A DNA stretch of 15,385 nt from Clostridia bacterium (lineage in GTDB: Bacteria > Bacillota_A > Clostridia > Christensenellales > Aristaeellaceae). The stretch is from assembly GCA_017525805.1 (NCBI GenBank), contig JAFXSH010000114.1:1-15385 (forward strand). Direction: 5' to 3'. The translations under genes and the position numbers were made by a program. Shown one piece after another: positions 8,223 through 15,205 of this stretch. The notes below the pieces were generated by a model, which saw only the letters and a program-made list of their open reading frames with translations, searched no databases and was not told the origin of the DNA. The stretch's first letter is position 1, and each line of letters starts with the position of its first letter.

Positions 8223-8665
8223 TTCCCGCCGTAATAGTCTATGGTGATTTCATTCTCTTCGATCAGCACCGTGTTCTGGTTCAGGGCCTTGATGACCTCG
8301 TCCGCCGCCTTGTACACCGTTGCCTTGTCCGCGCCGTCGAAGTAGCAGACCAGGGTGTATTCATGGGTGATGGTGCCTGTTTCGTCCGTCCACGCGCCGG
8401 TGGCATCCTGAAGGGTGTAGCCCTCAAAGAATTTGAGGCACACCTGATCCACGATGTTCCGCGCTTCTTCCTGGCTCATTTCCATCTTGTAGGTGTCCTT
8501 ATCGTTGGTTCCTACGTACATAACATACTGAACGCTTTTCCCCGTGTCCGCTTCCGGCGCTTTCGCCGCGTTGATATGCGTCAGCAGCAGCCCGGCGCAC
8601 ACTGCCGAGCAGCACAGGCTGACGATGGCAATGATGACCGCAATGATCGTTCCGTTTTTCTTCAT
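8219..8665 (-). CDS. Small membrane-anchored extracytoplasmic protein, possibly DUF3574-like
   Basis: The 148-residue product has one hydrophobic segment at about 6-28 and a soluble outer domain at about 45-145, so it is either anchored or secreted. The outer domain contains VMYVGTNDKDT, FFEGYTLQDATGAW and a hydrophobic strand YTLVCYF. The GYT(L/V)xDATGxW layout recalls DUF3574, a small family without a known activity; this is a weak resemblance. No catalytic motif is visible. AAAGGAGG lies 9 bases before the ATG. It sits between the two C26-derived phosphatase genes, with 45- and 71-base gaps on either side, and is likely co-transcribed with them, so a role as an accessory or subunit of those exported enzymes is possible but unproven. 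Confidence 0.8.
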   Translation of the reverse strand: MKKNGTIIAVIIAIVSLCCSAVCAGLLLTHINAAKAPEADTGKSVQYVMYVGTNDKDTYKMEMSQEEARNIVDQVCLKFFEGYTLQDATGAWTDETGTITHEYTLVCYFDGADKATVYKAADEVIKALNQNTVLIEENEITIDYYGGK

Positions 8666-8736
8666 GGTGATTTCCTCCTTTAATTATTTTCCAATGTCAA
8701 TGAAAAATCCGTGCATTTATGAATAAAACGCCTGAT

Positions 8737-10320
8737 CTATGCAGCGTCTTCCATCGGTTCTTCGGCGGCGTATTGCTCCACCAGCGCGTCATAGGCGGAA
8801 ATGACGTCGTCCAACAGCTTGAGCAGATCGGCTTCGGCGATCCTGCCGTCTTCGTCCATGCCCTCAAAATGCAGCGGGTAAATCACGGGCGGGTTCTCCA
8901 GCGTCAGCTGCTCCATGGAGCGAAGCTGCGCCGTGCTCTGATAAACCAGGCTGATTTTGTAATACGCTTCGTTCTCCGCCGTGACCCAGCGCTCGAATAC
9001 CAGCTTCACACCGATGGGTGTATGCTGCTCCACCGTTTCCGGCAGCAGGTAATCCCCATAATTCAGCGCGGCCAGCACACTGGCGACGTTAGCGTCATGC
9101 CCGCATAGGAAAGAGAATTTACGTCCTTCCGCGCTCAGTTCGGCGCGGATTTCTTCCAGCAGCGGGTGCGCCACGTTGACTGAAACCAGGGGCGAGCAGA
9201 ACAGCATGTCGCTGTAGGTATCCACGATGGAATGGATCAGCCGCCAGTCCTCGTCCGTCAGGTCATGGCCGAAAGCGGCCTTCTGTTTGTCCGGTTCCTC
9301 GTAGTATTGCAGGATCAAAGCGTCCGCTACGCTGGTGGCGTTTTTGATGGGGCCGGTCATTTTCGGTTCTTTGCCCTTTTCCATGGTGAGGACGGTTTCG
9401 CCCGCTTTAAGATCGCCGTACTTTCCCGCTTGATAGGCTTCGCTCTGTTCAATGTCAGCCGTGTCCATCAGCAGGGAAATGGCTTCGTTCAGGCTGGACA
9501 GAATCCCGTCCAGCCCGGCTTCGCCGCCCTTTTCGGCGATTTGGGTGATGGCATCCTGAATATATTCCTCCGTAACGAAGTTCAGGGACGGTTCAAAAAC
9601 GGGGTCCATGGTATCATAGGTTATGTGGGTTTCGATGGGCACTGCCGACACAGGCAAAAGACCTGCGGAAAAGTGCCGCGCGGTCGCAATGGTGCGCTGC
9701 TTGGCGTTGGCGTAGAAGCGGACGGCTCCTTCCTCCGGCTGATAATTCTCGGGGAAAAGGTTCTCTTGTTCCAGCCACAGCCGGAAATACTGGCCCATCA
9801 GGGTTTCCAGCACCGCGCCGCGCAGGGAAAGCTCGCTGGGATTGGACGTCCACTGGAACCATTCGTGGGGCGTAATGTCGCCAAGCAGCGAACCGCTGCC
9901 GGAAAGGGGCGAACGGATGTTGTGACGGCTCAGGATCACCACGCGATCCAGGGTATCATCCGATTGTTCAGCACGCTTGGCTTCCGCGGCCTTGCTCCAG
10001 GAAGGCAACGTCATCCAGGATTTTTCGACGATATATTGGAATTTAGCGGCGGTTTCGTCCAGCATCCCGATCTCTGTTTTGCCGCTGGTCAGGCTTCCTG
10101 CTTCATCGTAGTACAGGTCAGAGGAAAGCACCTGATCCAGCATCACCCATTCGCCGCCAGCCGCTTCCACGGCGCGGCACACATTGGTAAAAAACTCCGA
10201 ATCCGAATCGGCTCGCCAGGCGATGCCGACCACGGTTTTTTGAGACTCCTCAGCCAGCGAAACGCCGCAGACGCTCACCAGCAGAACCAATCCCAACAGC
10301 AGCGAAAAAATCCTTTTCAT
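8737..10320 (-). CDS. Exported Agp-like histidine acid phosphatase with a vestigial C26 N-terminal segment
   Basis: The 527-residue product begins with a Sec signal peptide (cut likely after SLA) and about 90 residues nearly identical to the N-terminus of the C26-HAD protein. The C26 domain then stops: at residue 93/94 the sequence jumps to FQYIV...LPSWS, which in the sister protein is the far end of the C26 domain at residue 315. About 221 residues, including the catalytic Cys, are missing in frame. Residues about 125-520 are a histidine acid phosphatase of the glucose-1-phosphatase (Agp) type: SRHNIRSPL with nucleophile His133, Arg132 and Arg136, TMDPxF, and GHDANVAS with His408 and Asp409 as proton donor. 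The RHN (not RHG) form and the tail with TPIG...LVYQS.AQLR match Agp. Family members release phosphate from sugar phosphates or phytate. The start at 10320 is set by AAAGGAGG; the upstream in-frame ATG at 10362 has none. Confidence 0.92.
   Translation of the reverse strand: MKRIFSLLLGLVLLVSVCGVSLAEESQKTVVGIAWRADSDSEFFTNVCRAVEAAGGEWVMLDQVLSSDLYYDEAGSLTSGKTEIGMLDETAAKFQYIVEKSWMTLPSWSKAAEAKRAEQSDDTLDRVVILSRHNIRSPLSGSGSLLGDITPHEWFQWTSNPSELSLRGAVLETLMGQYFRLWLEQENLFPENYQPEEGAVRFYANAKQRTIATARHFSAGLLPVSAVPIETHITYDTMDPVFEPSLNFVTEEYIQDAITQIAEKGGEAGLDGILSSLNEAISLLMDTADIEQSEAYQAGKYGDLKAGETVLTMEKGKEPKMTGPIKNATSVADALILQYYEEPDKQKAAFGHDLTDEDWRLIHSIVDTYSDMLFCSPLVSVNVAHPLLEEIRAELSAEGRKFSFLCGHDANVASVLAALNYGDYLLPETVEQHTPIGVKLVFERWVTAENEAYYKISLVYQSTAQLRSMEQLTLENPPVIYPLHFEGMDEDGRIAEADLLKLLDDVISAYDALVEQYAAEEPMEDAA
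10042..10320 (-). repeat. Paralogous 5' segment, copy 2
   Basis: This is the counterpart of 7895-8173. Alignment ends sharply at 10041/10042, where the acid phosphatase gene continues with the homologue of the C26 C-terminal tail, marking the edge of the internal deletion. Confidence 0.9.
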
Positions 10321-10329
10321 TTTCCTGTT

Positions 10330-10337
10330 CCTCCTTT
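10330..10337 (-). promoter_or_regulatory. Ribosome binding site fixing the acid phosphatase start
   Basis: AAAGGAGG on the minus strand lies 9 bases before the ATG at 10320, which begins the signal peptide MKRIFSLLLG. The in-frame ATG 42 bases upstream would add a basic leader and lacks a site. Confidence 0.8.
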
Positions 10338-10389
10338 TGTTGAGCAGTCGCTTCTGTTTCATTGGATGCAGCCTGGCATGGTATCTATT

Positions 10390-11022
10390 TCATTCTTTCA
10401 GATGGATGTTCCAGCCTGTGTCGATCTTCTTTTTCACGATTTTCATGGTTTCCGGATCAATATTCGGCCAATCGACCACTGTGGACGCCTTGTTAGTTAC
10501 CAAGTGAGCTTTTTCGGCGCATAAAGCGAGCGGCGTATCAGAAAGAGAATCGGAATAAAAGTGCTCGATCTTCGGAAAACCGTGGTCAAAGATGTACCGG
10601 GCCTTTTCCTTCGCGTACATCAGGTTATTCAAAAGCACGCCGTATTCCCGGTCGTATTCCGTTGCGATATAGTTCACGTGAAGCCTTTTTGCGATGGGCC
10701 CAATGATGCACGTTGGAGACGCGCTGATAATGAGATCGTCGGGCCTTTTTTGCTTTAGATACCAGGCGGCTATCTTCTTTTCATTTTTATTCCAATACCG
10801 CTCAATCTGCACGTCAAAATCATCGATCATCGTAAGAAAACTGAAAAACTTACGCCGCATCAGATAATCCGGCATCTTTCCTTTTTGGGTGAGAATCAGA
10901 TTTTTGATCGCAAATGGGAAAAACGTGAACCACAGTTTCGGATGGCGGTTCATGCACCAGATCGCAAATCCGATGGAACAATCTGAAGAAAAAATTGTTC
11001 CGTCAAAATCATATACGTTCAT
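10390..11022 (-). CDS. Cytosolic HAD-superfamily phosphatase (HAD-IB, phosphoserine-phosphatase-like)
   Basis: The 210-residue product carries all four HAD motifs: YDFDGT at 4-9 with nucleophile Asp5 and acid Asp7, IISASP with Ser100, a Lys at about 138-140, and YSDSLSDTPL with Asp158 and Asp162. The segment between motif I and II (about 12-95) is a helical C1 cap rich in aromatic residues. There is no signal peptide, unlike most neighbours, so it acts in the cytosol, although the stretch WFTFFPFAIKNLIL is hydrophobic enough to touch the membrane. Base composition is visibly more AT-rich than the flanking genes, suggesting separate acquisition. It is the first gene after a strong promoter and is followed 69 bases later by the acid phosphatase gene with no terminator between. 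The substrate is not evident; small phosphomonoesters are typical. Confidence 0.9.
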   Translation of the reverse strand: MNVYDFDGTIFSSDCSIGFAIWCMNRHPKLWFTFFPFAIKNLILTQKGKMPDYLMRRKFFSFLTMIDDFDVQIERYWNKNEKKIAAWYLKQKRPDDLIISASPTCIIGPIAKRLHVNYIATEYDREYGVLLNNLMYAKEKARYIFDHGFPKIEHFYSDSLSDTPLALCAEKAHLVTNKASTVVDWPNIDPETMKIVKKKIDTGWNIHLKE

Positions 11023-11061
11023 CCTGCATCTCTCTCTGACTTCATTTTGTCTTCCGATGCT

Positions 11062-11090
11062 ATTATATCAATTATAGTCAGCGTTGTCCA
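11062..11090 (-). promoter_or_regulatory. Sigma-A promoter for the phosphatase unit
   Basis: On the minus strand TGGACA (11090-11085) is followed by a 17-base spacer and TATAAT (11067-11062), about 40 bases before the ATG of the HAD gene. This is one mismatch from the consensus pair. A second TATAAT-like box lies within the spacer. Confidence 0.75.
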
Positions 11091-11126
11091 CAAAAGATAA
11101 AAGTAAAACACCGGTTTTCCGCCGTG
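11091..11126 (-). terminator. Probable rho-independent terminator
   Basis: On the minus strand CAC(GG)CGG-AAAA-CCGGTG forms a 6-bp stem with a 2-base bulge, followed by the T-rich run TTTTACTTTTATCTTTT. It lies downstream of the symporter and directly upstream of the next promoter, where a terminator is expected. The stem is short, so the call is moderate. Confidence 0.5.
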
Positions 11127-11234
11127 ATGATTTTACTGAATATGTGAGAATAAAAATCTATCATTTTACTGTGAAACCATTACTACCAAAGGACAGACTA
11201 ACCCCTTGGAGCAAAAAATCACAAAGACTATACT
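11127..11234. other. AT-rich non-coding stretch
   Basis: This is part of the 317-base gap between the HAD gene and the symporter. The only pattern I see is ATTTTACTG repeated directly at 11130-11138 and 11163-11171. No RNA gene or credible ORF was recognised. Confidence 0.4.
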
Positions 11235-11313
11235 TTAGGCAGAAGCTTCCGCGGTGGCAACGGTCACTTCAAAGCCCAAAGATTTAAGTTTCTTCAGATG
11301 TTCTTTTTTTCAT
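11235..11313 (-). other. Short ORF with strong ribosome binding site, frameshifted at an A7 run
   Basis: GGAGG at 11321-11325 lies 7 bases before an ATG at 11313, only 26 bases after the symporter stop. As written, the frame gives just MKKRTSEET. If the run of seven A is read as six, a 25-residue peptide results, MKKEHLKKLKSLGFEVTV followed by seven residues, ending at TAA 11235-11237. This may be a small protein needing slippage, a decayed gene start, or an artefact. The peptide resembles nothing I can name. Confidence 0.3.
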
Positions 11314-11339
11314 GATCAGCCCTCCATATGGTGTTTGCC

Positions 11340-12271
11340 CTATTCCTTTTTTCTGAACCAGTTTGCCAGAATCGCGCCGGAGATGTTGTGCCATACAGAG
11401 AAAACAGCTCCGGGAACCGTAGCCATCGCCAGGGACGGGAAAGCCATTTCGGCCAGAGATGTTGCGAGGCCGGAGTTCTGCATGCCGATCTCAATGGAGA
11501 GCGCTTTGGTCTGCGCCATGTCCAGCTTCAGCAGTTTCCCGAGTCCGAATCCACAGGCGTAGCCCAGCAGATTATGCAGCGCCACCACCGCCATGATCTC
11601 TGCTCCGGTTGACAGGATCCGTTCTGCGTTATGCGACACCACCGCCATTACGATCAGGCAAATGGCCACAACAGAAATCAGCGGCAGCGCTTTTATTACC
11701 CGCTGGGTGTATTTGCCGAAAAAGCGATTGAGCAGCAGTCCCAGAGCGATCGGCGCGATCACCACCTGCACAATGGACAGGAACATACTCCACACGTCCA
11801 CCGCCACGCTGGCGTGAAGGAGGATATAGGTGATGGCCGGCGTCAGGATGGGGCCAGCAGCGTATTCACGCTGGTCATGCCCACAGAAAGCGGTACATCT
11901 CCACCAGACAAATAGGTGATCACGTTGCTGGCGGTGTCGCCGGGGCAGGCTCCCACCAGGATCACCTCCGCAAGCAGCGCGGTATCCAGATGAAAGGCCT
12001 TTCCCAGCGCGAAGGCCAGCAGCGGCATGACGGTAAACTGGCTGACGCACCCTATCAGGATGTTCCGGGGATGGCGGAACACATAACGGAAGTCCTCTAT
12101 TTTCAGCGTCAGCCCCATGCCGAACATGACCACCATCAGCAGCGGGTTGATCCAGGCTGTCTGCACCCACAGCGCGGCTGTTGGCAGAAACAGGGATACA
12201 GCCGTCAAAGCAAGAACGAGTATCGCCATGTATTGTCCAATGATCGCGCTGATAGATTCTTTTGCTTTCAT
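11340..12271 (-). pseudogene. Bile acid:sodium symporter (BASS) family transporter, disrupted by a frameshift
   Basis: The two halves are in different frames. From the ATG at 12271 the first about 140 codons encode the N-terminal membrane segments and the BASS motif GACPGDTASNVITYLSGGD...SVNTLLAP, then stop at a TGA within GCCCCATCCTGA. The other frame continues without loss as ILTPAITYILL... to the TAG at 11340, including the second signature EIGMQNSGLATSLA. Adding one C to the four-C run at 11850-11853 restores about 311 residues, the normal family length, with about nine to ten membrane segments. BASS proteins use sodium to import bile acids, pantoate, pyruvate or related organic anions. 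It lies 110 bases after the asparaginase gene. Whether the break is a real mutation, a phase-variable tract or an assembly error cannot be decided here. AGGTGA 5 bases before the ATG sets the start. Confidence 0.88.
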
Positions 12272-12276
12272 TGAAA

Positions 12277-12282
12277 TCACCT
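12277..12282 (-). promoter_or_regulatory. Ribosome binding site for the symporter gene
   Basis: AGGTGA sits 5 bases before the ATG at 12271. It favours this start over the in-frame GTG at 12280, which overlaps the site. Confidence 0.6.
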
Positions 12283-12381
12283 GATCGATTGTTATTCGCA
12301 GCGCCGGCTTTTTCTGACAAGCAACAGGATAATCAACCGGAAGCTGTCAATCAAACGGTTTCGTGATCGTTATAAGCCTCG

Positions 12382-13428
12382 TCAGTATTGCAGGAACAGA
12401 TTTTCCAGATATTCCTGGCTTGTGTCCCCGGTCAGCGCCAATCGCAGCAGGATGGCTGCTTTTTGAGGAGACAGGTTGTTTGCCGCCACGGTATTGTCGC
12501 AAAGCAGATTGTCTTTGGTGATCACGCCGTCGTCAATGCGGGAGGAGATAACCACCGGAATGGAAAGCTCCCGGATAATCTCGATCCACTTTTCGCTGAA
12601 TTCTCCCGCGCCGGCGCCGGCAATCACCAGGCCGTCTGCGTGTTCAGCGGCAAAACGCAGAAGCTCCGGGTCTGCGTCTACGGAGAAATAAAGAATCGAA
12701 ACTTTGGGAAGGGCCGATAAATCCGATACGTCAAACTCGGCTTCAGCTGTATGCCTCTTTGACGGGGTTTCGTACAGAAAAACCGTTCCGTCGCGTACAA
12801 CGCCGATGGCCCCCATTTCACCCGCTGAAATCGCCATGACGCTGTAGGTGCTGGTTTTGGTCATCGTCCTGGCCGTGTAAATCCTGTCGGAAAAAACAAT
12901 CAGGACGCCATGGCCGACCGCTTCATCGGACGCGGCGACGCAAACAGCCTCATACAGATTCATCGGCCCGTCTGCCGAAATGGATGTGGCGGGGCGCATG
13001 GAGCCTGTCAGCACCACAGGCTTATCCGTCTTGACTGTCAGGTTCAGGAAATAGGCCGTTTCTTCCATGGTGTCCGTTCCATGGGTGATGACGAAGCCTG
13101 CTACGTCGGGGGCCTTTGCCATTTCGTTGATGGTGTTCACCAGCGTCAGCCAGATTTCAGCCGTGATGTCGTCTGAATTGACGTTGCAGATCTGGATCGC
13201 TTCGATGTCCGCCACCTGCTCCAATTCAGGAACGGCAGCCAATAATTGTTCCGCCGTCAGGGTTCCCGGCTTATAACCGGCGGCTTTTCCCGCTTCGCCG
13301 ACGCCGGCGATGGTTCCGCCCGTAGCCAGGACCACGATCTTTTTCCGATTGGACGCTTCCGCAAGGCAGGAAGAGGCCGCGGCAGTCAGGAAAATCAGGG
13401 TCAGCAGCAGCGCGAGGATTTTTTTCAT
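12382..13428 (-). CDS. ansB: Exported type II L-asparaginase
   Basis: The 348-residue enzyme hydrolyses L-asparagine to L-aspartate and ammonia. After a signal sequence of about 23 residues (cleavage likely after CLA; Cys21 is a poor lipobox match) comes the first active-site motif LATGGTIAG with nucleophile Thr39, Tyr52 in the flexible loop, NSDD at 84-87, the second motif ITHGTDTMEET with Thr118 and Asp119, GSMRP at 142-146, and Lys191 in MTKTST. The order and spacing follow E. coli AnsB closely through to the NLSPQKAAILLRLALT tail, so it is full length and probably an active tetramer. The start at 13428 follows AGGAGG; the longer frame to 13545 would run into the upstream gene and hide the signal peptide. 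It lies 31 bases downstream of the decarboxylase homologue, clearly in one operon with it, and feeds that enzyme its substrate. Confidence 0.95.
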   Translation of the reverse strand: MKKILALLLTLIFLTAAASSCLAEASNRKKIVVLATGGTIAGVGEAGKAAGYKPGTLTAEQLLAAVPELEQVADIEAIQICNVNSDDITAEIWLTLVNTINEMAKAPDVAGFVITHGTDTMEETAYFLNLTVKTDKPVVLTGSMRPATSISADGPMNLYEAVCVAASDEAVGHGVLIVFSDRIYTARTMTKTSTYSVMAISAGEMGAIGVVRDGTVFLYETPSKRHTAEAEFDVSDLSALPKVSILYFSVDADPELLRFAAEHADGLVIAGAGAGEFSEKWIEIIRELSIPVVISSRIDDGVITKDNLLCDNTVAANNLSPQKAAILLRLALTGDTSQEYLENLFLQY

Positions 13429-13436
13429 TGTGATTG

Positions 13437-13442
13437 CCTCCT
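13437..13442 (-). promoter_or_regulatory. Ribosome binding site fixing the asparaginase start
   Basis: AGGAGG lies 8 bases before the ATG at 13428, inside the 31-base gap after the decarboxylase stop codon. It rules out the longer frame that overlaps the upstream gene. Confidence 0.8.
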
Positions 13443-13459
13443 TTTGTATGTTGATCGCT

Positions 13460-15154
13460 TTAAGCCGCGTCCGAGACGGCTTCAGTTTCGTATTCAGTGT
13501 AGTATTCGTCCAGCAGTTCAAACAGCCGGGACGCGATTTCCACATAGTCTTCGGCGTACAGGTTTGCCAGGGAGATGCGCACGGTTCCTTCCGAAGCGTT
13601 GAAGCCGGGGCCGTACATCAGCACCACGCCTTTCTTCCCGGCCAGGTCGTTCAGGAAGTCGATTTCAGTTCGGCTGTCTTTCAGCCAATCGGCAAAATCT
13701 TCGCCGTACCGGGCAGAAGCGATGGCCAGCACGTCCACCAGCGTGTAATACCGGGCGTTCTGCGCGCTGTCGTCAACGGGCAGGCCCAGGGCGTTCATCA
13801 GCGCCGTATACCGGGCGCGCACCGTATCGTTTGCCAGCTTGATATAGGGGTCTTCCGCTTCGTAAATCAAATGGCTCAGCGCAAGCATGTCCATGAACAC
13901 CTGGCTCGGGGTGCTCAGGCCGCTGGTGTGGTAAAGGCCGATGGAACGGCTGTCCGCCACTACGCGGTCCAGGAAGGGCATTTCATCCGGCTCGGAGGTC
14001 ACGATAGCGTATTCGCTCCGCAGGAACGCTTTGTCCTCCTCGGGCAGTTCCCGCAGCAACCGGTCGCATACGTTGTCTTTGTTCATGGCGATCATGCCCA
14101 CGCGCCAGCCCGTCGCGCCATACAGCTTGGAGTAAGAATAAACCAGGATGGTATTGTACGGCAGCACGGCGTACACCGTCTTAAAATCCTGGGCGAAAGT
14201 ACCGTACACGTCGTCGGTTAAGATGATGAGGTCGGGATTCTTTTCCGCCACAAGCTCCAGCCTTTTCAGCGTTTTTTCCGACAGGGCATGGGAGGCGGGA
14301 TTGGAGGGGTTCACCAGGAAAAAGGCTTTCACGGCGGGGTCTTCCAGCTTGACCAATTCGGCTTCGGGGATATCCCATCCGTCTTCCTCCGTGCTGCTCA
14401 CGTCGATGGACACCAGGCCGTAATCCTTCACGGACGGGATCTGCATGTAGGGGGTGAAGATGGGCGTGCCGATGGCGATCTGATCCCCGGCTTTCAGCAG
14501 CTTATTGTGGCTGAGCGCCTCGAAGATGTACACCATGGCCGCGCTGCCGCCTTCCGTGGGAAAAATCTGCGTTTCCGCCGAAAGGTCCTCGCCGTTGTAC
14601 AGCGTGGATTGCAGATAAGCGTTCTGAATGGCTTCCGTGCAGGGCAGGCACCGGCTGGGGGAAGGATAGTAGTCGCCAATGACGGCGTCTCCCAGTTCCT
14701 TGAGCAGGGTGTCCTTGTCCAGGCCCAGGGTGTTCACGCAGTAATCCACAGCGGCAATCAGGAAAGCGTCGGTCGGATCGTCCGGGTTCATGGTCGCGTC
14801 AAAGCGTTCGCCCACGCCCTCCAGTTTCCCGTGCCCCGCCATGCTGCCCTGGCTCATATCCAGCTCGCATTCGCCGATGGCGAAATTCATGAACCGGGTG
14901 AAGGCGTAGCGCGTTTGGGCGTTGATCCAGTTGGGATTGCCCCGCCCCGCGTCCAGCACGGAGTAGCCTGCTTCGTTGGTCTTTGCCAGTTCCCGCTGCA
15001 TGGCGGTGATTTCAAACGCGCCCAGTTCCTTTTCCAGCTGCGCTTCCGCTTCCTGGTGCAATGAGATCACATTCCCGCCCTCGGCAAAGGCGGCGGGGAC
15101 TGCCATGCACAGGACGAGATAAATGATGATGGCGCGCAAGATTCTGTTTTTCAT
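13460..15154 (-). CDS. aspD: Aspartate 4-decarboxylase/aspartate aminotransferase homologue (fold type I PLP enzyme) with a Sec signal peptide
   Basis: The 564-residue product matches the bifunctional aspartate transaminase/beta-decarboxylase family, which turns L-aspartate into L-alanine and CO2. Family marks are RGNPNW at 71-76, the GxxAGHGKLEGVGERF region at 103-118, NPSNPAS at 282-288, TDDVYGTF at 313-320, the PLP-lysine motif SYSKLYGATGWRVG with Lys343, and Arg526 in TVRIS for the substrate carboxylate. Length after the leader (about 540) equals the family norm. The oddity is residues 1-24: a basic start, a long hydrophobic run and AFA|E, a textbook signal peptidase I site without a twin-arginine motif. 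Known members are cytosolic. The ATG at 15154 has AAGGAAGG in front, so the leader is genuinely translated. Neighbouring exported asparaginase suggests Asn to Asp to Ala outside the membrane. How PLP would be loaded there is unclear. Confidence 0.92.
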   Translation of the reverse strand: MKNRILRAIIIYLVLCMAVPAAFAEGGNVISLHQEAEAQLEKELGAFEITAMQRELAKTNEAGYSVLDAGRGNPNWINAQTRYAFTRFMNFAIGECELDMSQGSMAGHGKLEGVGERFDATMNPDDPTDAFLIAAVDYCVNTLGLDKDTLLKELGDAVIGDYYPSPSRCLPCTEAIQNAYLQSTLYNGEDLSAETQIFPTEGGSAAMVYIFEALSHNKLLKAGDQIAIGTPIFTPYMQIPSVKDYGLVSIDVSSTEEDGWDIPEAELVKLEDPAVKAFFLVNPSNPASHALSEKTLKRLELVAEKNPDLIILTDDVYGTFAQDFKTVYAVLPYNTILVYSYSKLYGATGWRVGMIAMNKDNVCDRLLRELPEEDKAFLRSEYAIVTSEPDEMPFLDRVVADSRSIGLYHTSGLSTPSQVFMDMLALSHLIYEAEDPYIKLANDTVRARYTALMNALGLPVDDSAQNARYYTLVDVLAIASARYGEDFADWLKDSRTEIDFLNDLAGKKGVVLMYGPGFNASEGTVRISLANLYAEDYVEIASRLFELLDEYYTEYETEAVSDAA

Positions 15155-15205
15155 ATGAAATGCCTTCCTTTCATTTCGTGGTTTTCCTGGAATACGGTGA
15201 TGTTT

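Noticed and set aside
8695..8700. TTGACA on the minus strand as a promoter -35 box for the small membrane protein
   Set aside because: No -10 box fits at 16-18 bases; the ribosome binding site already begins there.
11084..11287. Plus-strand frame of 67 codons in the non-coding gap
   Set aside because: There is no ribosome binding site, it reads across the terminator hairpin, and the only coding-like signal here is on the other strand.
12272..12381. Hairpin (AACCG...CGGTT) or promoter between the asparaginase and symporter genes
   Set aside because: The stem is 5 bp with a 16-base loop and no T run, and the best TTGTCA/AATAAC promoter pair is only 4 of 6 at -10. Read-through seems as likely.
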